From Rhodospirillales bacterium (GTDB lineage Bacteria; Pseudomonadota; Alphaproteobacteria; Rhodospirillales; Defluviicoccaceae): a DNA stretch of 64,000 nt. Where the stretch lies: positions 1,547,501-1,611,500 of the forward strand of contig JADJQT010000001.1 of the NCBI GenBank assembly GCA_016712595.1, in the 5' to 3' direction. Under the pieces are notes generated by a model. That model was given only the letters and a program-made list of their open reading frames with translations, was not told the DNA's origin and did not search any database. Numbering within the stretch: position 1 is the first letter of the stretch; every line of letters starts with the position of its first letter. This document shows, in pieces, positions 23,955 to 31,866 of this stretch. The translations under genes were made by a program, and so were the position numbers.

Positions 23955-26195
23955 TCAATAGTGATATTTCGTCTTTGCCGTCCACGGGCTGTCCGGGTAG
24001 TGGCGGTGCAGGTAGTCGAAGGCCTTTTTCGACCAGTTGGTGGTGGCGTCGTCGGTGCACCCGAAGCGGGTGGCGCGCACCGCGAGGTGCAGCGCTTCCG
24101 GCACGCGCGGATCATCCGGATGGGCCTGCGCGAAGACCAGCGCTTGCTCGGCCAGATAGTTCGGCCCGGTCGGAACCGCGGCGATCACTTGAGCCTCCCG
24201 ATTGGCCGATTGATGCTCCGCTTCCGACAGGAAGGCGAGTTGCGGCTGGTCCTCGGGCGGGCGAGCGTCCTCCGCGCGTCCGCACCACCAGTTGTCGCGG
24301 AAGTCGTCGATGTCTCGCAGCGGCGTCGATCGGCCGATGCCCCAGTCAACCTGCGGACTGAGGCCCGGCGTTTGCAGCAGAACATAAACGGCGGCAAACG
24401 GCCGGTCGGCCGCCGGCGCCGTGCGATAGGCGGCGAACACATCCTGTAACGCCGGATCGAGTGCGCCCGCCTGCTCGGCGAATGCCTGCGCCTGTGGATC
24501 GTCCTTGAGCAGAATGGCGCGAACCCAGCCGCTTTCGGCCAGTTGCGTGCGCAGGGGTGTCGTCAGTGTCGTCGCGGCGATGAGGCGCTGGCGCATTGCA
24601 AGGGGAAGAGACAGATCGATCAGGTTCGCGGCAGCAAGATCGATCGTCGCCGGCAGCGGCGTTGTCGGCGCCGCCATCACCGGATCATCGATGTCCTCCG
24701 GCAATTCCATGCCGTCAAGGTCGACGACATGGCCGACCGGCACCTGTTCGAGATCGCGGACGAAGGACTCGAAGGAGCGTGCCAGCGGCAATCGCTGATG
24801 GAGCAGTTCGTTGACCGAGCCGGGCGGCAGGTCCGCGCGTCGCGCGAGCAGATCATCCAGCCGGGCACGCGCCTCATCGGTTTTGCCTTGACCCAGAAGC
24901 AGGCGAATGGCGTGCCAGGAGACCGTCGCATAGGCCGGGCTCTGCGGTGGAAGCTTCGCTGCTTCGCCGAGCAGTTCGGGTGCCGCCGGGTCGGACGGCT
25001 CGACGTGACTGATCGCAGCGACCAGCCACGGCAGCTTTCTGCCCGCGCGCCATTCGCGAATGGCGCGCTCCGTGCTCGGTTTGCTGTCGGCCTGGAAGGT
25101 GAGCACCCAGCGGGTGAGGTCTTCCCTGGCGTCTTCGGGCAGGACAATCTGCGACGCAGGCATCGCGCCGGGCTCCGCGCCGGCCAAGAACTTGTCGATG
25201 AGCAGGGTATAGTCATCGAGCCGGTCCCGCATGTCGCCGCTTTCGTCCGCGTGGCTGAGCAGGCGGGCGAGTTCGGCGCGCCGTTCATCGGGCTCCGTGC
25301 GGAAGCGGACGAAGGCGCGAAGGCGCAGGACGTCCGGCCGATAGGCCGTGGCTGTCGGGTCGGCGAGAATTTGATCGATCTGCGCCTGTGCCTTGGCCAT
25401 TGCGGCTGCATCGAAGGCTCCTTGCCCCGCTTCGAGCGTCGCCTTGCGTACCAGCGAACGCGCGGCGAGGTAGGGGGCGATCGTCCGCCAGGGAGAAGCC
25501 GTATCGGCGGCAATCGCATGAAACCCACTCAGCGCCGCATCGAAGTCGCCGGCATAGAAGTGCGCCGCCGCCTGCTGGTAGGCGCGATCCGCATGCGCGA
25601 GCGGATCGCTTTGCGCCGCCGCCGCCTTCGGTGCTTGCGGGCCATCGTCACAGTTGGCGAAAACCGCATCCTGCCCCGCTGTCCAGTCGCGCACCTGCGG
25701 GCTCGATGCACCGAACCTGCGGGCACGATCCTTCAGCGTGTGCGCGGCGACGGTGAACGCGTTCGACGGGCAGTTAAGATAGGTTTGGTAATAGTCCTGC
25801 CCCTCCAGCGGCTTTTCGCTGCCGATCGTCGGCGGCGTTCCGTCGCTGGCAATCGTGCTGCGGGCCTTGTGCCACGCCGCCATTCCCGTCGTATCGTCGC
25901 CATCGGCGTTGGCTTGGACACCGAGCCGCTTCGACCACAGCGCCAAGGCGGCTTGTTTCTCGGCGTGATTGAGCGGCGCGCCGGAAAGGTAGCGATAGGC
26001 GACGACGAGGTAGGAGCGGGCATAGCCCGGCTGCAAAATGCCGATGTTTCCTGCGGCAAATCCCGTCAGCGGCATATCTGGGTGGAGATCGTAGGTAAAG
26101 ACAACCTCAGGAAAGAACGGACCGCAAGCCCGTGCCGGCAGCGCCGTAATCGCTGCGGCGGCTAGGACGGAGAACAGGAGACGGTGCCTTGCCAT
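23955..26195 (-). CDS. Exported CGPFFP-motif protein, TPR-like
   Basis: A 746-aa protein of unknown function. A signal peptide (MARHRLLFSVLAAAAITALPARA) precedes CGPFFPEVVF at the mature N-terminus. The rest is Ala-rich helical sequence reminiscent of TPR/solenoid repeats (for example RAYQQAAAHFYAGDFDAALSGFHAIA and ARLDDLLARRADLPPG) ending YPDSPWTAKTKYHY. A mature N-terminal cysteine is present, but the preceding residues (PARAC) are a poor lipobox. It overlaps the DUF3142 gene by 34 bp, so the two are probably one unit with the upstream protease gene. Confidence 0.65.
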   Translation of the reverse strand: MARHRLLFSVLAAAAITALPARACGPFFPEVVFTYDLHPDMPLTGFAAGNIGILQPGYARSYLVVAYRYLSGAPLNHAEKQAALALWSKRLGVQANADGDDTTGMAAWHKARSTIASDGTPPTIGSEKPLEGQDYYQTYLNCPSNAFTVAAHTLKDRARRFGASSPQVRDWTAGQDAVFANCDDGPQAPKAAAAQSDPLAHADRAYQQAAAHFYAGDFDAALSGFHAIAADTASPWRTIAPYLAARSLVRKATLEAGQGAFDAAAMAKAQAQIDQILADPTATAYRPDVLRLRAFVRFRTEPDERRAELARLLSHADESGDMRDRLDDYTLLIDKFLAGAEPGAMPASQIVLPEDAREDLTRWVLTFQADSKPSTERAIREWRAGRKLPWLVAAISHVEPSDPAAPELLGEAAKLPPQSPAYATVSWHAIRLLLGQGKTDEARARLDDLLARRADLPPGSVNELLHQRLPLARSFESFVRDLEQVPVGHVVDLDGMELPEDIDDPVMAAPTTPLPATIDLAAANLIDLSLPLAMRQRLIAATTLTTPLRTQLAESGWVRAILLKDDPQAQAFAEQAGALDPALQDVFAAYRTAPAADRPFAAVYVLLQTPGLSPQVDWGIGRSTPLRDIDDFRDNWWCGRAEDARPPEDQPQLAFLSEAEHQSANREAQVIAAVPTGPNYLAEQALVFAQAHPDDPRVPEALHLAVRATRFGCTDDATTNWSKKAFDYLHRHYPDSPWTAKTKYHY

Positions 26196-27019
26196 GACGT
26201 CACCTCACGAATGGCTGCCGCGGTCGCGGCGGGAGTCCAGGTCTTGGGGCTGAAGAGATAGACGCGACGCCCGGCCGGCAGCGGCGCGAACGTCTCGTCC
26301 GTGGAAATGCCGAGCGCGCTGCGGGCCAGCACGGCACGGAATGCGCCACTATCGCCCAGCCGACGACGGACGTCGGCGGTGTCCGCGCCCATGCGAAACA
26401 GCATCGGCACCGCCTCGTCGATCGGCAGCGCGTCGATCCAGGTATCGAACAGCGCCCAGGAGGCGAGCGCGGTGATTGACAGCCGCGTGCCCGAAGGCAG
26501 CCGCGCGCGCACCACGGTCAGGACGCCGGAGTAGAACGCACGCTGCGAGCGGGCGGCGTCGAAGTCGATCTGCACCGCCGGCGTGCCGGGACGGACGAGC
26601 GCCAGGACTTCGCGCGCCACACGTTCCGACTGTTCGGCGCTAAGCGCCGGGGAGGATTTTCGCGCCACCTCGATGCGAACGACTGGCGCGAGCCAGATGC
26701 CGCGGCTCAGGGCGAGCGGCTGGCGACGTTGGCGGACCTCGATCGTATCGTTGCGCAGGACCAGCGTTTTGGCGAGGTAGGCGACGCCCGCGACCTGCGG
26801 ATCGAGGCCGGAAAGATCGTCCGGCCGTTCCCATGCCCAGATGATCACCGGCGGCGGGCAGCTCGCGCTCCAGGCGGCACCGGCCGTGTGCCACGCGGCA
26901 ATTAGCAAGGCGACGCAGAGCAGGGCACTGCCCGCGGCGATTGCCGGCTTATGGCAGCGCCGCTCGCCGATGTCGCCGTCACCCGGCGCACGCGCGGGAA
27001 TCGACGGCGATCCGGACAT
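26162..27019 (-). CDS. DUF3142 family membrane-anchored protein
   Basis: About 285 aa. A short cytoplasmic N-terminus and one hydrophobic segment (AIAAGSALLCVALLIAAWHTAG) precede a domain that begins VIIWAWERPDDLSGL, typical of DUF3142. It continues with VQIDFDAARSQRAFYSGVLTVVR, reminiscent of a TIM-barrel glycosidase-like core, but no function is known. The ATG at 27019 overlaps the protease gene stop by 41 bp; a GTG lies two codons upstream. It overlaps the downstream CGPFFP gene, and similar pairing of these two families elsewhere is likely (recollection, not checked). Confidence 0.75.
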   Translation of the reverse strand: MSGSPSIPARAPGDGDIGERRCHKPAIAAGSALLCVALLIAAWHTAGAAWSASCPPPVIIWAWERPDDLSGLDPQVAGVAYLAKTLVLRNDTIEVRQRRQPLALSRGIWLAPVVRIEVARKSSPALSAEQSERVAREVLALVRPGTPAVQIDFDAARSQRAFYSGVLTVVRARLPSGTRLSITALASWALFDTWIDALPIDEAVPMLFRMGADTADVRRRLGDSGAFRAVLARSALGISTDETFAPLPAGRRVYLFSPKTWTPAATAAAIREVTSWQGTVSCSPS

Positions 27020-28190
27020 TGGCACTTTGCAGGAACTGCACGATGTCGGCGGTGGCGAGCGCGAAGTTATTGCGTGCCGACTGCTCCTTGTCGACGGCGA
27101 TGAATGTATTGATGCCGATCACCCTGCCGCACGCGTCGATGAGCGGCCCGCCGCTGTTCCCCTTGAGAATCGCCGCCTCGTGCACGATCGCGGTCAGGCC
27201 CTGGGGCGTGCGCTGCACCGCCTGTATCGTGCCGGTCGTCACGTTGAGGTCGGGTGCTGCGCGCGCGTCGCCGGCCGCGAGGCGGCGGAACCCGGCGTCG
27301 GTTTCGATCGAAAAGAACGGATAGCCGGCGGCGACGACTCTCATCAGCTTGGAAAATTGCGTTGCCAGCGGCAACACGCCCGGTGCCTTACCACCGGCCA
27401 GGCGAACGAGGGCGAAATCGGCGGCACCCGGCTCGCCCGCCGGCGATGTCGCCAGCACCGTTCCGATGCGCGCTCGACCCAGGCTGCTGCTGGCGATCAG
27501 CAGCTGCCCGTCTTTGGCCGTCTCGACGGCGTGGCGATTGCTGAGCAGAAGCGTGTCGGTGATGAAGAAGCCGGTTGCCGTGCTCGTCGGTGTGAGCACC
27601 ATCGCCGTGGCGAGGTCGAGCGCGTGAGACAGTTCGGCATTGGGCAGCGCCGGGGCGAGGGGCCCGTTTACCTTGGGCCCGGCGGGTGGCAGCCCGGCTG
27701 GCGGTAGTCCGGCTGGCGGCAGCAAGAGCGCGGCGGTCTTGGATTGATCCGCGGTCGTGGCATCGGGACCGTTGTTCGCGGGCGCCATGCCAGATGCCTG
27801 CGGATCCGCGCTCCCGACCCCACCGGCGCGGGCGTCGATCGCAGTGCCCGGTGGGCACTGCGGCGCCGCGATGGTCTCCTGCAACTGCCGCAGTTGCGCC
27901 TCGAGCGCTTCGTTCTGTTTACGCAGCACGGCGGTACGGCTGAGGTCCTCCGGAGAGACGGAGGGCGACGACGTGGGGGGCGCCGGGATAAGCCGTTCGA
28001 TCGTCTCGGGCTGGCGGGTCAACAGAAATGTGGTCAGCGCCGCCGAGGCAAGCAGCAGCACGCCAACGCTCGCCAGCCACACGGGCGTAAATGGGATATG
28101 GCGAGACCAGCGACGCGGCGGCGCCCCCCGGCCAGCCTCACCCGGCGGACGTGTCGGCGGCGCGTCCCCTGGTGGCGAATCGTCGGTCAT
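26979..28190 (-). CDS. Membrane-anchored trypsin-like serine protease
   Basis: A 403-aa protein. The N-terminus is Pro-rich and cytoplasmic. One transmembrane helix (VWLASVGVLLLASAALTTFLL, about 37-57) is followed by a short coiled coil (LRKQNEALEAQLRQLQETI) and a PPAGL repeat linker. The periplasmic trypsin-like domain carries the catalytic triad: His in LLSNRHAVE, Asp in AADFALVRLA and Ser in LKGNSGGPLI. There is no PDZ domain, unlike DegP. It is the first gene of the minus-strand trio and is divergent from the vWA/Srf operon, sharing about 200 bp of upstream DNA with it. Confidence 0.85.
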   Translation of the reverse strand: MTDDSPPGDAPPTRPPGEAGRGAPPRRWSRHIPFTPVWLASVGVLLLASAALTTFLLTRQPETIERLIPAPPTSSPSVSPEDLSRTAVLRKQNEALEAQLRQLQETIAAPQCPPGTAIDARAGGVGSADPQASGMAPANNGPDATTADQSKTAALLLPPAGLPPAGLPPAGPKVNGPLAPALPNAELSHALDLATAMVLTPTSTATGFFITDTLLLSNRHAVETAKDGQLLIASSSLGRARIGTVLATSPAGEPGAADFALVRLAGGKAPGVLPLATQFSKLMRVVAAGYPFFSIETDAGFRRLAAGDARAAPDLNVTTGTIQAVQRTPQGLTAIVHEAAILKGNSGGPLIDACGRVIGINTFIAVDKEQSARNNFALATADIVQFLQSANVRIAVDSRACAG

Positions 28191-28230
28191 ACCAACTCAC
28201 AGCGCGCGCCGTGCGCGCGACGGCAAAGAG

Positions 28231-28258
28231 TTGAACCCCCTTTCTACTGTGCTAAGCT
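28231..28258 (+). promoter_or_regulatory. Candidate promoter of the vWA/Srf operon
   Basis: TTGAAC at 28231-28236 and TAAGCT at 28253-28258 with a 16-bp spacer, about 77 bp before a strong ribosome site at 28321-28334. It is the best sigma70-like pair seen in the divergent gap, but each box matches the consensus only partly. Confidence 0.25.
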
Positions 28259-28334
28259 ACTGCGCGGCGCGGGCCAAGCCAACATTTCCTTTGCCAGCAA
28301 GGTGCGTGGATCGCTTGAACGGACGGAGGAGGGG

Positions 28335-28412
28335 ATGACCCGCCCCGCTGGAGCGAGAGCCGCCGGCCGCGAGAGCGGGATAGCCGAAGACGTATGGCCG
28401 AGATCAGACTGA
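28335..28412 (+). CDS. Possible 25-codon leader ORF
   Basis: Begins ATG directly after GGAGGAGGGG, the strongest Shine-Dalgarno-like sequence in the gap. It encodes MTRPAGARAAGRESGIAEDV followed by WPRSD, and stops 18 bases inside the vWA gene in another frame. The vWA ATG at 28394 has no clear ribosome site of its own, so reading this ORF could feed translation into it. No homology is recognised; it may be chance. Confidence 0.3.
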   Translation: MTRPAGARAAGRESGIAEDVWPRSD

Positions 28413-30235
28413 CCACCACCCCGGCCGCCGGCTACCGACGCCTGCAGGTTCACGGCCAGTCGGTCGTGACGATGCACCAGCAGCTCGCGAGCCTTCTCGC
28501 CAACCGCCTCGGCCAGCCGCACGCCCGGCTGCTGAGCCGGCCGCAGATCGATAGCGAGAGCGGCGACATCACCTGGTTCACGTCCGGGTCTGGACCCGCG
28601 CGCCGTCTCGACGACCTCGCTCCTGGCGAGCGCCAGCGATTCGCTGGGCTGTGCCAACGCCTGATCGCGGAAATCGGCGAACTTGCCGGAAGGATGCGGA
28701 ATGAAGGTGGGTCCGCCGTCCTCGTCGGCCACATGCTCGACCTCGCCGTGATCACGCCGTCCGACGACGCGGCGCTCACGCCGTCCGGTAATCTGGTGTT
28801 CATCGTCGACGAACTGCCGGTGCTGAGTCTGTGGGGACATGCCCGCGAGGCGCAGGCCGTTCCCGATCTGCCGTCAGCGGCTGTGGCGAGCCCGGCACCT
28901 GTGGCGCCGGCCAGTCCCTCGCCAGCCAATTCCCCGCCGACCAATTCCCCGCCGGCCAGTGCTCTGCCGGCCAGTTCAGCGGAGCTTTCCCCCAGCGACC
29001 CGCCCGCGTCGCCGGATCACCCTGTCTCGGATGCGCAGCCCGGGTCGAGCGGTGCTCGCGCGGCCGCGGATAAGCCGGCCGCTGCCGCCGCGAGCGAAGC
29101 TGCGGCGGCGCCGGTCTCGAGGCGCGGGTGGCTGCCATGGCTGCTGCCGCTGGCGCTGTTGCTGCTGGTCGCGTGGCTGGGCTGGCGGGCGCTGCTGCCG
29201 CTGGCGCCGGTCATTGTCGATCGGCCGGGCGAGAATCCGCCGGCGGCTGGCGAGGCGCCGGCGACGGACGCACTGGCGGCCGAGGAGGCGCGGGCGGCGG
29301 CGTTGCGGGGCGAGATCGCTCGCCTCGAGCACGAACGCGACGCGCGCTTGGCATTGTGCAAGCCGATTCCACCGGAGCCGCCGAAGGCGGAGGCGAATCC
29401 GCCCGCCGAGAAGGCGAGTCCGCCTGTCATCGAGTCGGCACCGCCTAAAGAGCCGGTACCGCAGCCGAAGCCGGCTCCCCAACTGGACACCAAGCCGAAG
29501 CCGAAGCCGGAAGCGAAGCCGGCGCCGAAAGTGGAGGTCAAGCCGAGGCCGCCGGCCCCACCGCCGTCGCAGCCAAGCCCGCCGGCCTCGGGGGCGGCGG
29601 TGCCGAAGACTGACTCCGTGCCGCCGCCGCAAGCGCCAAAATCGGCGTGCAATCCCAGCTACGGTCCGGGAGACGAGCCGGAAGTCGTCGTTATCGTCGA
29701 TGGCTCGGGCAGCATGGGCGAGCCGTTCGCCGGCGCATCGTCGCGCATGGCTCTGGCTCAGGACTCGATCGCCCATGTCGTCAACGGGTTGCCAAGCGCG
29801 GTCGACGTCGCGTTGATCGATTTTATTGGCTGCGATCAGGTTCGGCTTGATAAATTCTATTCAGCACCTCAGCGAGGCAGCCTCATCGGCGAGGTGCGCG
29901 GCCTGCGGCCGGGGCGCGGCACCCCGCTCGCCCGCAGCATCGAGCGGGCGGGAAACATCGTCTCGTCGGGCGTCCAATCGGCGATTGTCGTCGTCAGTGA
30001 TGGCACCGATACCTGTGGGCAGGACCCTTGCGCGGCGGCACGGGCAGTGAAGGCAAAGCGGCCGAACGTGACGATCAACGTGATCGACGTCAGCGGCGGG
30101 GACGGACGGGCGACGGCGCAGTGCATTGCCGGCGCAACCGGCGGAAAGGTGCTGACGCCCAACAGTATGCTCGATATGAGCGCCAAGGTGCAGCAGGCGA
30201 CGCGGCTGCCCGACACGCGCGCTTGTGGACACTGA
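28394..30235 (+). CDS. Transmembrane vWA-domain protein with SrfA-like N-terminal domain
   Basis: A 613-aa protein. Residues ~15-155 form a cytoplasmic domain that matches the N-terminal domain of the next gene (ARLLSRPQIDSESGDITWF, GNLVFIVDELPVLSLWGH). A Pro/Ala-rich linker with NSPPTNSPP repeats follows, then one transmembrane helix (about 246-270), a second long Pro/Lys-rich linker, and a periplasmic von Willebrand A domain (about 430-605). That domain has a complete MIDAS: DGSGS, the threonine in RGTPLARS and the aspartate in VVVSDGTDTC. It likely binds a metal-dependent partner outside the cytoplasm. First gene of the operon. Confidence 0.82.
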   Translation: MAEIRLTTTPAAGYRRLQVHGQSVVTMHQQLASLLANRLGQPHARLLSRPQIDSESGDITWFTSGSGPARRLDDLAPGERQRFAGLCQRLIAEIGELAGRMRNEGGSAVLVGHMLDLAVITPSDDAALTPSGNLVFIVDELPVLSLWGHAREAQAVPDLPSAAVASPAPVAPASPSPANSPPTNSPPASALPASSAELSPSDPPASPDHPVSDAQPGSSGARAAADKPAAAAASEAAAAPVSRRGWLPWLLPLALLLLVAWLGWRALLPLAPVIVDRPGENPPAAGEAPATDALAAEEARAAALRGEIARLEHERDARLALCKPIPPEPPKAEANPPAEKASPPVIESAPPKEPVPQPKPAPQLDTKPKPKPEAKPAPKVEVKPRPPAPPPSQPSPPASGAAVPKTDSVPPPQAPKSACNPSYGPGDEPEVVVIVDGSGSMGEPFAGASSRMALAQDSIAHVVNGLPSAVDVALIDFIGCDQVRLDKFYSAPQRGSLIGEVRGLRPGRGTPLARSIERAGNIVSSGVQSAIVVVSDGTDTCGQDPCAAARAVKAKRPNVTINVIDVSGGDGRATAQCIAGATGGKVLTPNSMLDMSAKVQQATRLPDTRACGH

Positions 30236-30245
30236 CGACGGAGCG

Positions 30246-31766
30246 ATGATGCGTACAGGACCTGTTCTTACCAGCGACCTGGTCGACAAGTACCAGCCCC
30301 TGGGCGCGTTCGGTCAGCCTGTGCATCTGAGCTATGTGCAGTTGCGCGCCACCGTCCTGCAGAAGCTCGGACCCCGCTACGCCAATTATTTCTCGCGGCC
30401 GGACCGGGACGAGAACACGAAACAGCTCCACTGGATCGCCGACGTTCCCGGGCAGGCGACGCGTTGGGCTGACCTTTCGCCGGAACATCAGGCGCGGTTC
30501 GCTCTCGACCTTCACGTCATGCGCAGCGAATTCCAGGCGTATCTCGGCGAGCTGCGTCGGCAAGGCGATGCCGCCGCCGGCAAGGGGGCGGCGGCGTTCG
30601 CCAGTCTGCTCGAACAGGCGCTGCTGGTTCCCGACGACAGCCACCTGTTCTTCGTCGGTGACCAACCGGTGGTTTCGTTCTGGGGCTTTCAGGCGTTTGA
30701 CAAGCAGGCGATTGATCCGCTGGCAACGGCGCCCCGCCGGCCGCCGGCCGCCGCCGCCGAGGTCCCGCCGCACGAGGCAACCGCGGCGGTGAGCGAGATG
30801 GGCATCTCGCTTCCGTTCCGCCCGCGGCGCAAGCCCTGGTGGCGCTGGCTGTTGTGGGCGCTGGCGCTGTTGCTGCTCTTGCTGCTCCTGCTGTTCGGGC
30901 TCAGCCGGTGTTTTCCCGACGATGTGCAACTTCCGCTGTTCGGCGCCGGTGGCGAGCGTTTGCAGCCGATCGGCCCCGATGGCGTCGTTCCGCCGGCCGA
31001 CGGCGCGGAGGGACTCATCGAGCGCACGCTTCGCACGCTCGGGCTGGGGGGCGCGGCGCCGGGCGGAACGGTTCCAGACGGCACGGCACCGGACGGATCG
31101 CTGCCGGGCGGTCCTGATCAGACGGCTCCGGCGTCGCCGCCGGAAAATGGCACGCCGCCGGGTGATCACGAACCGGATGCGGCCACGCCCGGCGCGGAAA
31201 AACCGGAGGATCAGGCAAAGCCCAGAGCACCCGATGCCGATAAATCCGATGCCCAAAAGCCCGATGCCCAAAAGCCCGATGCCCAAAAGCCCGATGCCGG
31301 GAAGCCGGCGCCGCGAACGCCGTCGGAGCCACCGACACACGACGAGGCTAAACCGAACACGCCGGACAAGGGTGCTTACGGCCAACCCTTGCAGATCCCG
31401 CCCGACGCATCTGCCTCGGGAACGGCAGGCTTTCTCGGCGGCGAATGGCGGACGGACACCGGCCTCGTCGATCAGGCGACCAAACAGCCGCTGCAGCAGA
31501 CCTACCGTTTCGACGACAAGGGCAAGGGCGAGGTGGTGATCCGCCGGCCGGATGGCAGCGAGTGCAAGGCGGCGGCCCAGGCGAGCATGCAAGGCGGCAA
31601 GCTTGCGATCGACGAGCAGGGCATGCCGACCTGTCCCGACGGCAAGACCTTCTCGCCGTCGAAGACGGAGTGCGCGCGCACGCCCTCCGGCCAGACCGTC
31701 TGCACCGGGCGCAACGCCGACGGCTCGACTTACCGCGTCGGCATCGAACGCCAGGCGACGCCATGA
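30246..31766 (+). CDS. srfA: SrfA-like membrane protein
   Basis: About 506 aa. The N-terminal cytoplasmic domain (ANYFSRPDRDENTKQLHWI, DDSHLFFVGDQPVVSFWGF) parallels that of the preceding vWA protein. A transmembrane helix (about 198-222), a Gly/Pro/Asp-rich linker with DAQKP repeats, and a C-terminal periplasmic domain with cysteines (GSECKAAAQ, MPTCPDGKTFSP, TECARTPSGQTVCTG) follow. Position directly before SrfB- and SrfC-like genes and this topology fit the SrfA family. The ATG at 30246 (GGAG just upstream) is chosen over a GTG at 30225 that overlaps the previous gene. Confidence 0.7.
   Translation: MMRTGPVLTSDLVDKYQPLGAFGQPVHLSYVQLRATVLQKLGPRYANYFSRPDRDENTKQLHWIADVPGQATRWADLSPEHQARFALDLHVMRSEFQAYLGELRRQGDAAAGKGAAAFASLLEQALLVPDDSHLFFVGDQPVVSFWGFQAFDKQAIDPLATAPRRPPAAAAEVPPHEATAAVSEMGISLPFRPRRKPWWRWLLWALALLLLLLLLLFGLSRCFPDDVQLPLFGAGGERLQPIGPDGVVPPADGAEGLIERTLRTLGLGGAAPGGTVPDGTAPDGSLPGGPDQTAPASPPENGTPPGDHEPDAATPGAEKPEDQAKPRAPDADKSDAQKPDAQKPDAQKPDAGKPAPRTPSEPPTHDEAKPNTPDKGAYGQPLQIPPDASASGTAGFLGGEWRTDTGLVDQATKQPLQQTYRFDDKGKGEVVIRRPDGSECKAAAQASMQGGKLAIDEQGMPTCPDGKTFSPSKTECARTPSGQTVCTGRNADGSTYRVGIERQATP
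31233..31307 (+). repeat. 15-bp tandem repeat encoding DAQKP
   Basis: Five 15-bp units in the linker of the SrfA-like gene; the middle three are identical at the DNA level (gatgcccaaaagccc), which points to recent expansion. The array stays in frame and lengthens a probable periplasmic spacer. Confidence 0.8.
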
Positions 31767-31866
31767 TGCGCGTTCGCCATACCGGTGCTGCCGCCTGGCC
31801 CGGTGCTGCCGCTTGGCCCATGACCCGCCTTGCGGACGGTTCCTTCCGTCCTGACGATGGACGATC

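Noticed and set aside
24543..26165. 540-codon plus-strand open frame opposite the CGPFFP protein
   Set aside because: The minus-strand gene has a signal peptide and coherent helical protein; the plus-strand product is an Arg-rich shadow.
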